A stretch of DNA of 64,000 nucleotides, taken from positions 2,286,001 through 2,350,000 of the forward strand of contig CP087965.1 of the NCBI GenBank assembly GCA_024703855.1, read 5' to 3'. This document shows positions 18,117-26,816 of this stretch, piece after piece. The notes under the pieces are model-generated. The model saw only the letters and a list, made by a program, of their open reading frames with translations. It was not told the origin of the DNA and searched no databases. A program made the position numbers and the translations under genes. Source of the DNA: Polaromonas sp. P2-4 (GTDB taxonomy: Bacteria; Pseudomonadota; Gammaproteobacteria; Burkholderiales; Burkholderiaceae_C). Within the stretch, counting starts at the first letter, position 1. Each line of letters starts with the position of its first letter.

Positions 18117-18143
18117 TGTCACAACCCCCAAGGCTTGCACGTC
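18117..18143 (+). promoter_or_regulatory. ECF41-type promoter upstream of the sigma factor gene
   Basis: TGTCACA (18117-18123), then 16 bases, then CGTC (18140-18143), 11 bases before the ATG. This is the promoter architecture described for ECF41 sigma factors, and the same spacing and sequence occur before the partner gene, indicating autoregulation. Confidence 0.75.
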
Positions 18144-18154
18144 TTGTACTGACC

Positions 18155-19017
18155 ATGAACACCTTTCTCAGTCATCGCCCGCGCCTGTTCGGGCTGGCCT
18201 ACCGCATGCTGGGCTCGCGCGCCGATGCCGAAGACGTGGTGCAAGACGCCTGGCTGCGCTGGAGCACGGCGCGCCCCGACGCACTGCAAAGCGCTGAGGC
18301 CTGGCTGGTTACCGTCGTTACGCGCCTGTCGATAGATCGGCTGCGCGCCGCCAAAACAGAGCGGGCGCACTACGCCGGCTTCTGGCTGCCCGAGCCGCTG
18401 CTGACCGACGGGCCGGAGTCGCCCGAGCAGATGCTGGAGCTGGCTGGCGACATCTCGCTGGCCTTTCTGGCCGTGCTGGAGCGGCTGACACCCGACGAGC
18501 GCGCCGCCTTTTGCTGCGCGAGGTGTTTGATACCGCTTACGCCGATGTGGCACAAACGCTGGGCAAAAGCCAGGCCGCCTGCCGCCAGTTGGTCAGCCGC
18601 GCCAAAAGCCAGATCAGCGCCGAAAAAACCCGCTTCACGGTGAGCCGGGAACAACATCTGCTGCTGCTCGAACGCTTTGCAGCGGCCGCCCGGTCGGGCG
18701 ACATGACACTACTCAAGACGCTGCTCAGCGACGACGTGGCCTTGATCAGCGACGGCGGCGGCGTGGTGCCTTCATTTGGCAAGGTGCTGCACGGCCGCCA
18801 GCGCCTGGCCCAGTACTACTTTGCACTGGCGCGCCGCCATGGCACGGCCATGCGGCTGGAGATTGCCGGCATCAACGGCATACCGGGGCTGCTGCGTTTT
18901 GTGGACGGCAAGCTGGAGTCGGTACAGGCGATTTATTTTGAAGCAGGCCGCGTGGCCGAGATTCGCGTGCAGCGCAATCCGCACAAGTTAGCCCGGCTCA
19001 TGTCACAAATCGGGTGA
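18155..19017 (+). CDS. RNA polymerase sigma factor, ECF41 group with SnoaL-like C-terminal domain (frameshifted)
   Basis: Restored length is about 288 residues. Sigma region 2 reads RLFGLAYRMLGSRADAEDVV and QDAWLRW; region 4 reads VFDTAYADVAQTLGKSQAACRQLVSRAK. A SnoaL-like extension follows, with DGGG (ECF41 DGGGK motif) and NPHKL (NPDKL motif). The frame breaks at the T4 run near 18511-18514; one added T gives ERAAFLLREVFDT. ECF41 factors use this extension instead of a membrane anti-sigma factor. The target is the adjacent carboxymuconolactone decarboxylase-like gene. Confidence 0.88.
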
Positions 19018-19027
19018 GTGCTTCGTC
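19001..19027 (+). promoter_or_regulatory. ECF41-type promoter upstream of the AhpD-like gene
   Basis: TGTCACA (19001-19007), 16-base spacer, CGTC (19024-19027). The -35 element overlaps the last codons of the sigma factor gene. Sequence and spacing match the promoter at 18117, and both continue CGTCTTGTA. Confidence 0.78.
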
Positions 19028-19079
19028 TTGTAGGTGAAGGTTCAAATTTCTGAATGTTCACCTACAAGGAGTTTTTTTC

Positions 19080-19564
19080 ATGACCACAACCGCACGTCTG
19101 CACTACCAGGCACTGGCCCCCGAAGCTTTTCGCGCCCTGGTGGGCGTCAACAACGCGCTCGGCACATCTTCGCTGGGCAAAAAACTGCTGGACCTGGTGT
19201 ACCTGCGCATCTCGCAGGTCAACGGCTGCGCCTACTGCGTGGATATGCACGCACGCGACCTGCTGGCGCAGGGCGAAGACCTGCAACGCCTCAACAGCCT
19301 GGTGACGTGGCGCGAAGTTCCCTTTTCACCGCACGTGAGCGCGCTGCACTCCACTGGGCTGAAAGCCTGACCTTGATCCGCGAAACGCAGGCACCTGATG
19401 CAGACTACGCCGCGCTGGCAGAACATTTCAACGACCGTGAAGTGGCCGAGCTGACGATAGCGACCGCGCAAATGAACACCTGGAACCGCATCGGCGTGGG
19501 CCTGAAGCTGCCGGTGCAGGCGGCGCGCCTGCAGGGCAGCGGCCTAATTCAGCCAATGCCCTAA
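19080..19564 (+). CDS. Carboxymuconolactone decarboxylase/AhpD-like peroxidase (frameshifted)
   Basis: Restored length is about 160 residues. The redox motif CAYCVDMHARD has Cys50, Cys53 and His57, as in AhpD-type alkylhydroperoxidases. One base is missing in CCCTTTTCACC near 19320-19327; beyond it the frame reads FTARERAALHWAESLTLI. It is the usual partner of ECF41 sigma factors. Function is probably peroxide or reactive-intermediate handling. Its TAA stop falls within the left edge of repeat SR3 copy B. Confidence 0.85.
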
Positions 19565-19698
19565 CCGGCGCAGTTCAGGCCTTGAAAGTTATCCCTGCGC
19601 TGTGTGGACAAGTTTGTTGATGATGCCCGGACAAGCGGCCAAAAGCCTTATTTGGCGGGGCCTGGCAGGATGGTGCTTAAATTTCGGGCAGACTGCGA
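19559..19698 (+). repeat. Repeat SR3, copy B
   Basis: Aligns with copies A and C from CCTAAC through CTTGAAAGTTATCCCTG, GTGTGGACAAGTTTGTTGAT and GGTGCTTAAAT. The hairpin arms GCCAAA and TTTGGC (19638-19656) retain pairing relative to copy A through paired base changes. It lies between the AhpD-like stop and the phosphatase stop. Confidence 0.85.
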
Positions 19699-19716
19699 AA
19701 GCACAGAAAAAAACCG

Positions 19717-20055
19717 TCATGTATCCAGCACCCCCGGAAGATGCCGCCCCACTTTGGCGCGGAGTAACTTGACCAATGCGGGGTCCATAAACCTGTAGTT
19801 GTCTGGAATGCCCAGGCAAACGACTCGCTTGCCACGTAGATGCGCTGCGAACCGGGCAGACAACTTGGCCTTGTGTTCACGCTCCATCACAAAAATCAGT
19901 TCCGCCCACTCCACCAGCTCAGGCGTGAGCGGGTTCTCTGCATCGTGGTTCAAGCCTGCCGACGAACAGTCGAGACCGGGTTGTTCTGAAAACACCTGCT
20001 CTGCGGTGGGGCTGCGCCAGCGGTTTTGACTGCAGATGAAGAGGATGCGGGTCAT
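19717..20055 (-). CDS. Low molecular weight protein tyrosine phosphatase-like protein
   Basis: 112 residues, intact, compact for the family (usually about 150). The P-loop FICSQNRWRSPTAE has Cys8 and Arg14 spaced C-x5-R. The usual DP general-acid loop is not obvious; PDNYRFMDPAL near residue 90 may supply the Asp. Similar short proteins are usually annotated as phosphotyrosine phosphatase family. It lies between SR3 copy B and a HEPN-like gene on the same strand. Confidence 0.7.
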   Translation of the reverse strand: MTRILFICSQNRWRSPTAEQVFSEQPGLDCSSAGLNHDAENPLTPELVEWAELIFVMEREHKAKLSARFAAHLRGKRVVCLGIPDNYRFMDPALVKLLRAKVGRHLPGVLDT

Positions 20056-20115
20056 GGGGGATGGCCTCTACGGTTTGATTGGAGTCTGTCCCCGACAAGC
20101 CCACTAAAAGCCAAA

Positions 20116-20766
20116 CTATCGATCAGCATCTTGTCGTTGTGGAGAGTTAGGTTCCAGAGTCTCGCAAAGTTGATTTGTTACGAACGACTCCAACTCTTCA
20201 AGCCAGGCCAATGAAGTTTGCACAGTAAGGAGCGCCAACGAGACGGAAGTGTTCTCTAGCGTTTCGTCGATTCTCACCCCAGCCCACTCTACCTGGAAGC
20301 AACTTCCTGTCATCCTTGTTGAACTGGATAAGAAAGTTGTGATTCAGGGCGTTTCGAAGCATGCGAAAAACGTGGAACCAAGGCTGCGCCTTTAACACCC
20401 CAGTCTGAGATGTTCCATGGCAGAAGTCTCGGGTTAGGTCCAGTGCCTCAGTAACTGCGGTTCGGACAACTGCCAAATGAAGTTGGTCGATTGAGTGATA
20501 AAGCCTTGCACGATCAGCGAGCAGAGCAAGTGTTGGCTGGAATCCAGCGAGGTGCCTCTCATGCTGAGCGACGGCTCCATTGAACAACAAATGCAAGTCC
20601 GTCGCGCGATAGCAGGCGGAACGCGTAAGCAAGCCGGACGTTGTCCGCATGGGCCTCGAGTGCTCCAAGCAGCTGCGTTTTTGTCAGCATCTCGTGAGGG
20701 ACCTAACGCAATGCGTACCTGCAAACCCTGCGGTTTAAATCGGCGACTGAGGTTGAATCCGGACAC
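20116..20766 (-). CDS. Hypothetical protein with HEPN-like motif (frameshifted)
   Basis: Restored length is about 216 residues. A GTG start at 20766 is chosen because AGGAG precedes it by 6 bases. The pieces read MSGFNLSRRFKPQGLQVRIA, then LTKTQLLGALEAHADNVRLA, then HERHLAGFQPTLALLADRAR, then TGSCFQVEWAGVRIDETLEN, with breaks near 20690, 20590 and 20310. The all-helical segment HVFRMLRNALNHNF contains R-x4-H, the HEPN RNase or nucleotide-binding signature. No nucleotidyltransferase partner is adjacent. Function not recognised. Confidence 0.5.
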
Positions 20767-20785
20767 GAAGCTCTCCTGAAATACG

Positions 20786-20804
20786 CTGCCTGCACTATAG
20801 CCGC
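20786..20804 (-). promoter_or_regulatory. Candidate promoter (-10 region) for the HEPN-like gene
   Basis: Read leftward, GGCTATAGTGCAGGCAGCG contains TATAGT about 30 bases before the GTG start, leaving a short leader with the AGGAG ribosome site. It is nearly identical to the segment at 18031. The remaining bases between here and yjdM (to 21100) hold only repeat SR3 copy C and no gene I can support. Confidence 0.45.
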
Positions 20805-20875
20805 CGCGCTATTGACCAAGTCTTGTGAAGCTTCAACCATTCGCCCTGAACGCTGCGGCTGGGACTCAGGCGACA

Positions 20876-20994
20876 CCTAACCGGCCAGCCTTGAAAGTTA
20901 TCCCTGTCCGGTGTGGACAAGTTTGTTGATGACGCCCGGACAAGCGGGCCAAAGCCTTATCTGGCGCGGCTTGCGCGGGTGGTGCCACAAATTG
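20876..20994 (+). repeat. Repeat SR3, copy C
   Basis: Starts CCTAACCGG and continues CTTGAAAGTTATCCCTG, GTGTGGACAAGTTTGTTGAT, GCCCGGACAAGCGG. It is the most diverged copy: one base is lost in the hairpin, shortening the stem to GCCA/TGGC, and the right end lacks GCTTAAAT. It is in the same orientation as A and B. Confidence 0.82.
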
Positions 20995-21100
20995 AGGCAG
21001 TAGGCATTCTTTGCGTGAATGCCGTGGTTTTCGCGCTGTCGCCGCCGCGCATGAGGGATACTCCCGAACGACTGAATGAACTGCAGAATTGAAAAACACC

Positions 21101-21442
21101 ATGTCCACCATCCCAGCCTGCCCCCAATGCACTTTGGAAAACACCTACCCGGACGGGGACAACTATGTGTGCGCCGACTGCGGCCATGAATGGCCGATGC
21201 TCGAGACGCCAGATGCCGATGACAGCGCGGACGCGGTGGTCAAGGATGTCAATGGCCAGGTGCTGGCCGATGGCGATGCCGTGGTGCTGATCAAGGACCT
21301 GAAGGTCAAGGGCTCGTCGATCACGCTGAAGATGGGCACCAAGGTCAAAAGCATCCGCCTGGTGGGCGGTGACCATGAGGTGGACTGCAAGATGGACGGC
21401 GGCAGCTTTATGCTGAAGGCCTGCTACCTGAAGAAGGCCTGA
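21101..21442 (+). CDS. yjdM: YjdM (PhnA) family zinc-ribbon protein
   Basis: 113 residues from MSTIPACPQC. The N-terminal zinc ribbon uses Cys7, Cys10, Cys24 and Cys27; the C-terminal half is the conserved beta-barrel DGDAVVLIKDLKVKGSS with HEVDCK. YjdM was long called alkylphosphonate utilisation protein PhnA, but its biochemical role is unclear. Intact. Confidence 0.93.
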   Translation: MSTIPACPQCTLENTYPDGDNYVCADCGHEWPMLETPDADDSADAVVKDVNGQVLADGDAVVLIKDLKVKGSSITLKMGTKVKSIRLVGGDHEVDCKMDGGSFMLKACYLKKA

Positions 21443-21454
21443 CTCCCCGAGTCT

Positions 21455-22448
21455 TCAGCTCGCCGCCGCCCGCGCCAGCCGGTCGCGCACGCCGTCCCAC
21501 TCCGCAGTCGCGGGCGGGTTTTCAATCCAGATCAGCTTGACGCCTTGGGCGTCAAAATCGCGCAGCACGGCAAACAGCTGCTGTGCCGTGGCCAGGCGTC
21601 ATCGGGCATGCGCCGGTACAGCAGTTGGGCGGATTGGATGCGCACAATGCGCGCGCATAGACGGCGATGTGTGCGGCGTCGACGCCCAGCAGGTCGAGCG
21701 CGGTTTGAATCGCACCCGCCTCCATCAGGCGTACTTTGGCGTTGGGGGCGTAATGCGCTTCCAGCGTGCCCGAGGCGCGGGGCGCCGTGCTTGTGGCGCC
21801 GGTGAGTTGGTCTCCCTCGTCACGACTCAGCACCGGCTCGCCACAGGCCGCCTCCAGTTGCGCGCGTGTGAGCACGCCGGGGCGCAGCAGCACGGGCTGG
21901 CTGCGGGTGCAATCGACAATGCTGGACTCAATGCCGACCATGCATGGCCCGCCGTCCAGCACCAGCAAGGCATCGCCAAACTCCTGGCTGACATGCTGCG
22001 CGGTGGTGGGGCTGACGCGGCCAAAACGGTTGGCACTCGGCCCTGCCACACCGGTCTTGCAGGCCTTTAAAAACGCCAGCGCCACCGGATGCGCGGGGCA
22101 GCGCAGGCCAATCGAATTCTGGCCGCCCGCGGCCGCCGCGGCCACACCGTCTTTGCGCGGCAAGATCACGGTGAGCGGGCCGGGCCAGAAGGCATTCATT
22201 AAGCGTTGGGCAAATTCAGGCACGCTGCTGGCGTAGTTATTGACCTGCGCGGCGTCGGCCACATGAACAATCAGCGGATGGTCGGCGGGCCGGCCTTTGG
22301 CGGCAAAAATGCCGGCCACGGCTGCGTCGCTGGAGGCATCGGCACCCAGGCCATACACCGTTTCAGTCGGAAAACCCACCAGCTCGCCCGCCTGGATTCG
22401 GCGGGCGGCTTCAAGAATGGCTTGCGGGTCGGTGCCGGGTAAAACCAT
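21455..22448 (-). CDS. tsaC: L-threonylcarbamoyladenylate synthase, Sua5 type (frameshifted near 3' end)
   Basis: Restored length is about 330 residues. The YrdC domain has GFPTETVYGLGADA, KGRPADHPLIVHV and GIESSIVDCT; the longer C-terminal Sua5 domain has LEAHYAPNAKV. Two breaks near 21655 and 21597 scramble the tail, which should read ARIVRIQSAQLLYRRMPDD and then LATAQQLFAVLRDFD to a TGA at 21455. It makes the TC-AMP intermediate used by the TsaB/D/E complex. Its ATG overlaps the purK stop. Confidence 0.9.
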
Positions 22449-23676
22449 CAGAGCTCTTCAAGACCCGGCAGGCCCAAAATTTCGGCCGCCCTGCGTGCCG
22501 TGGCCTTGACGCCCGCCACATCGGCGCCGGTGAGGGTGAGGTGGCCCATCTTGCGGCCTGAGCGCGCATCGGGTTTGCCATACAGATGCAAATGGGTTCC
22601 CGGCAAGGCCAGCACGGCCTGCCAGTCCGGCGTGCGGGCCTGGCCGCCGGCATCAAACCACACATCGCCCAGCAGGTTGAGCATGATGGCGGGCGAATGC
22701 TGGCGCGGCTGGGGCAGCGGCAGGCCGGCCATGGCGTGCACCTGCAGGTCAAACTGCGAGACATCGCAGGCGTCCAGCGTGTAGTGGCCGCTGTTGTGCG
22801 GGCGCGGTGCCATCTCGTTGACGACCAGCGCGCCATGCTCGCTGCCGTCGTCAATCACAAAAACTCGACGCACAGCACGCCCACATAACCAAGGTGGTTA
22901 GCTATTGATTTGGTAGCATCCTGCGCCCGTTCAGCAAGGGCTACATGCATATTTCCTTCAAAAACCTCGGTTACGGCCAGAATGCCGCCCACATGCAAGT
23001 TGCACTGGGGTGGAAAGCTGACGATGTCGCCATTCCAGCCGCGCACCACGATCACCGAGCATTCGGCCTTAAGCGGCAGCATTTTTTCCAGCACGCAGGG
23101 CACCTGCTTCAGCTCTGCCCAGGCGGCGGCCAGCTCAGCACCATCCTTGATGCGCAGCTGGCCCTTGCCGTCGTAACCCATGCGCGCGGTTTTCAAAATG
23201 CCGGGTAGCAAATCGGCGGGAACGGCCTGGAGTTGCGCGACGGTTTCGATGACCGCGTAGGGCGCGCAGCTCACGCCCGCCACGCCAGCGCTGGCGATGA
23301 AATGGGACTTTTCCTGAATCCGGTCTTGCGCAATCGCCACTGCCGCGGCGCCGGGCGCGACCGGGCGCTGGGCGGCCAGCGTCTGCAGCGAGGCTGCGGG
23401 AACATTTTCAAATTCGGTGGTGATGGCGGCGCACAGCCTGGCCAGTTGCCGCAAGCCCTGCGCATCGTCGTAAGCGGTCTGGATGTGGTGGTGGCTGCCC
23501 CCGCCGGCCGGGCTTTGCGGATCGGGGTCGAGCACCGCCGTAAAGTAGCCCAGGCGCTGCGCGGCATGCACAAACATGCGGCCCAGCTGGCCGCCACCCA
23601 GCACGCCCAGCGTGGCAGGCTGGCCGGAGGCGCTCACCGTGCCCGGCAAGATCGGCAAAGTGGACAAATCGCTCAT
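22448..23676 (-). CDS. purK: 5-(carboxyamino)imidazole ribonucleotide synthase PurK (frameshifted)
   Basis: Restored length is about 409 residues. ATP-grasp enzyme with [20 protein letters not shown] at the start, [25 protein letters not shown], and [14 protein letters not shown]. The frame breaks at about 22858-22863, where one added T gives [13 protein letters not shown]. It carboxylates AIR to N5-CAIR, which PurE isomerises. The segment [14 protein letters not shown] is encoded by a copy of repeat SR1. The start overlaps the purE stop (ATGA). Confidence 0.92.
22900..22943 (+). repeat. Dispersed repeat SR1, copy inside purK
   Basis: GCTATTGATTTGGTAGCATC continuing CTGCGCCCGT and GGGCTA aligns without gaps to the intergenic copy at 60440 (32 of 45 positions). 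It is in frame and encodes part of the helix preceding [10 protein letters not shown]. Confidence 0.6.
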
Positions 23677-24149
23677 ACCGGGGGCAGCGTCATGGCGCGG
23701 GCGGCAGCGGTTTGCTCTGCGCGGAAAGCCTGCAGCTTGTCAGCCAGCGTGGTGTCGTGCAGGGCCAGCATGGCCACCGCAAACAGCGCTGCATTGGCGG
23801 CACCGGCATTGCCAATGGCAAAGGTGGCCACCGGAATGCCCTTGGGCATTTGCACGATGCTGTGCAGCGAATCAACCCCCTGCAAATGATTGCTGGCCAC
23901 TGGCACGCCCAGAATCGGCACGGCGGTTTTGGCGGCCAGCATGCCGGGCAGGTGCGCGGCGCCACCGGCCCCGGCAATGATGGCCTGCAGGCCGCGCCCG
24001 GCGGCTTGCTCGGCATAGGCAAACAACTCGTCGGGCATGCGGTGGGCCGAGACCACACGCGCCTCATAGGCCACGCCAAACTGCGTCAGGATTTGCACCG
24101 CATGCTGCATGGTGGCCCAGTCGCTGCTGGAGCCCATTACTACGCCCAC
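23673..24149 (-). CDS. purE: N5-carboxyaminoimidazole ribonucleotide mutase PurE
   Basis: About 158 residues. Class I PurE motifs [40 protein letters not shown] and PVLG-like [14 protein letters not shown] are all present. The apparent start is a GTG at 24149. An ATG at 24178 would give MTTTTQKAP and a normal leader if one C were added to the C5 run near 24155, so the true start may be 24178. First gene of the purE-purK-tsaC series. Confidence 0.93.
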   Translation of the reverse strand: MGVVMGSSSDWATMQHAVQILTQFGVAYEARVVSAHRMPDELFAYAEQAAGRGLQAIIAGAGGAAHLPGMLAAKTAVPILGVPVASNHLQGVDSLHSIVQMPKGIPVATFAIGNAGAANAALFAVAMLALHDTTLADKLQAFRAEQTAAARAMTLPPV

Positions 24150-24326
24150 AAGGGGGCTTTCTGAGTTGTCGTTGTCATCGTTCGCTTTCTGGGTCCGCTG
24201 TGCCGCTAATCATTAACTGCGAGCAGCGATTTTACGGGCAGCCCCCTGCTGCGCCCAGACTTACACTTCAGGCGGGTCACATCATCACAACAATCAAGGG
24301 AAGCTCTGCAGCAGTCTGCCGGGTTC

Positions 24327-25591
24327 GTGCCATCACGGACCGCGAGGCGTTATGCAGAGCTTTCCCGGTGCCAGAGGGAGATTTTTTTGGACACGTCATC
24401 ACTTTCAACGGCTTCCAGCCCGCCGGCATCAGCCCGCAAAATTCCGGGTATTGATGAGCACCGCGTCCGCTTTACCGGCGGGGGCGGCGCCTACTTCAGG
24501 CTCTGGCTGGCCAACTTGCTGTTGGTCATCGTCACGCTGGGCATTTACACGCCTTGGGCGCGCTGCCGCCGCATCCAGTATTTTTACCGCAACACGCAGC
24601 TGGGCCCGGACCCTCTGGACTTTGTCGCATCGAGCAGCAGCATGGCCAAGAGCTTTTTGCTGGTGGTGCTGGTGTATGTGCTGATCAATGTCATGTCATC
24701 GCAGGGGCTGAACACCGCCGTCAGCGGCATCACGCTGCTGATTGCCGCGCTGGTGCCCTGGTTTTGGCGCAGTGCCATGCGTTTTCGCCTGCACAACACC
24801 ACCTGGCGCGGGCTGCGTTTTGAGTTTCATGCCAGCACGCGCGAGGCCTATGTCGCCGCCTGGCCGCTGCTGGGGGTTGTGCTGGTGCCGGTGTTGCTGG
24901 CTTTGCTGCCGCTGTTTGTACCGGCTGGTGCTGTGGGTGCTGCCGGCGTCGGTGCGGCAGACAAGAACCCCCTCGCCTGGTGGGTGGCGCTGGGTGTGGG
25001 CCTGGCCTTCATCGCGCTGGGGGGCGCGGTGCTGATCCGCTTGCGCTATAACTTTTGCGGCTGCAAATGACGCGCACTTCACTGGGCGGCGAAATGGGCG
25101 TGTTCAAGGCAGACTTCAGCGACTTCTTCAAGGCCGGTCTGGTCTGCGTGGGCGTGGCCATGCTGGCCTGCCTGGCCGTCTTTGCGCTGGTGTTTGGCAC
25201 CACGCTCGGGCTGGGCGGGCTGCTGCGCAATGCCAGCATGGGCGGCAAAGCCATGATGGTTGGGCTGGCTTTTATCGCCGCTATTCCCTTGCTGCTGGTT
25301 CCGGTGTACATCACGCTGGCGGCCTGGCAGGCCATGGTGTTTCGCACGGTGTGGAACCAGGCGGGCCTGTCTGGCATGGCGCGCAGCAAATGCCGGCTCA
25401 ATACGCGCCGCTTTGTGCTGCTGCGGACCAAAAACATTTTTCTGACGCTGCTCACGCTGGGGCTGTACCGGCCGTTTGCGGCCATCAGCGAGTACCGCGT
25501 GAAAGCGGGCTCGGTGCGCCTTTACACCCGTGGTGACATCAACGCACTGGCCAGCCGGCTGGCCCAACAAAAGAGCAGCAGCGCTGGGTGA
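24327..25591 (+). CDS. YjgN/DUF898 family multi-helix membrane protein (frameshifted)
   Basis: Restored length is about 420 residues. The N-terminus has FTGGGGAYFRLWLANLLLV and GIYTPWARCRRIQYFYRNTQ, repeated in related form at the C-terminus as FLTLLTLGLYRPFAAISEYR, the internal duplication typical of DUF898. About six hydrophobic segments are visible. The break is at the T4 run near 25052-25055; an added T joins RYNFLRLQMTRTSLGG. The GTG start at 24327 is tentative. Role unknown; usually next to an M48 peptidase, as here. Confidence 0.8.
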
Positions 25592-25692
25592 TGCGGCGGC
25601 TGACCTGGCCGGGTTTGACCTGGCCTGATTCCAATTCGCCTTAATGCGAATTGGAATGACACCCCGCGCCCTGCGCACCACCAGGTCTTTTC

Positions 25693-26768
25693 ATGCCAGA
25701 CAGCCCCCTGATCCGTATCCGCTTTTTGATGGCCAGAGCAGCCGGCCTGTGGCCTGCCTGCTCAGCCTCTTGCCTGCAGAGGCCAGGCGGGGCGTGGGCC
25801 TGCGGCTGCAGACACTGGCAGACCCTGCCCTGCCATTGCGCGAGTTTTCTGCCGCCCAGATCGAATGGCCCGATGCGGGCGACACCCGCGTGGCCGTGAT
25901 CCGGTTTTCAGACGGCAGCCAGGCACAGACTGACGACCCGCAAGGCCTGGCCCGCGCACTCCGGGCGGCGGGCTACCGTCAACCCGGCCTGCACGCGCTG
26001 GCCCACGCCATGGCGGGCAGCTGGCGCGCCTTGCTGGTGGGCGCGGCGGTGTGCGCCGTGCTCACATTCGGGCTGTGGCGCTATGGCGTGCCCCTGAGCG
26101 CCCGCGCCATCACCCACTTCATGCCCGAACGCTGGGACACCGAGCTGGCCCGCGCGCGCTGAAGACCCTCGACCAGTCCTGGCTCCAGCCGTCCCGGCTG
26201 GAGCCAGCGGCGCGAACAAATTAGCCGCGACTTTGATGCGCTGGTAAAAAAAGCCTGGCCCGATGGTTCGGCGCCACGCTACCAGCTGCTGTTTCGCGCC
26301 ACCCGCCTGAGCCGGGGTGGTGCCAACGCCCTGGCGCTGCCCGGCGGCACCCTGGTCATCACCGATGAACTGGTGGCCCTGGCAGAGCCCGCCGCCCTCA
26401 TGGGGGTGCTGGCGCATGAACTTGGGCATGCCAGAGGCCGCCACTCCACCCGCATGGCCGTTGAAGGCGCGCTGCTGGGCGCCACCGTGGCCGTGATCAC
26501 GGGGGATATCACGTCGGTACTGGCCAGCGCCCCGGTGTTGCTGGCCACACTGTCGTTTTCCCGCAGCCACGAGACCGAAGCCGACTGTTTTGCGCTGCAA
26601 ACGCTGGCGCGCGCAGGCCAGAGCGCCGAGCCGCTGGCCCGGCTGCTGCAAACCATTGCCGGCGACGCCACCTCAGGCGCTGCAAGCGTGCTATCTTCCC
26701 ACCCGAGCACGCCGGCGCGGGTGCAGCTGATACGCGACCCCGCCGCCGCAAAACGCCAATGCAGCTAA
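25693..26768 (+). CDS. M48-family metallopeptidase (several frameshifts)
   Basis: Restored length is about 358 residues. The pieces read MPDSPLIRIRF, DGQSSRPVACLLSLLPAEAR, a hydrophobic segment ALLVGAAVCAVLTFGLWRYG, then REQISRDFDALVKKAWPDGS and the catalytic GVLAHELGHARGRHS (HExxH zinc site), with SHETEADCFAL supplying the third ligand. Breaks lie near 25727 (a T run), 26160 and 26210. A membrane-anchored protease with the active domain after the single helix; pairing with DUF898 suggests envelope protein turnover. Confidence 0.82.
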
Positions 26769-26816
26769 GCCAATAATTCGCTAAACCCCATTTCCTGAAC
26801 CCACCTTCTGAACATC

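Noticed and set aside
17390..20994. Integron attC sites
   Set aside because: Length and position near stop codons are suggestive and CCTAAC is present, but there is no convincing GTTRRRY partner, copy C lacks the right end, gene orientations are mixed and no integrase gene is in the window. Kept only as a hypothesis under the SR3 finding.
20957..21376. Minus-strand open frame opposite yjdM
   Set aside because: yjdM on the + strand has all four zinc cysteines and a full-length domain; the opposite frame is its shadow.
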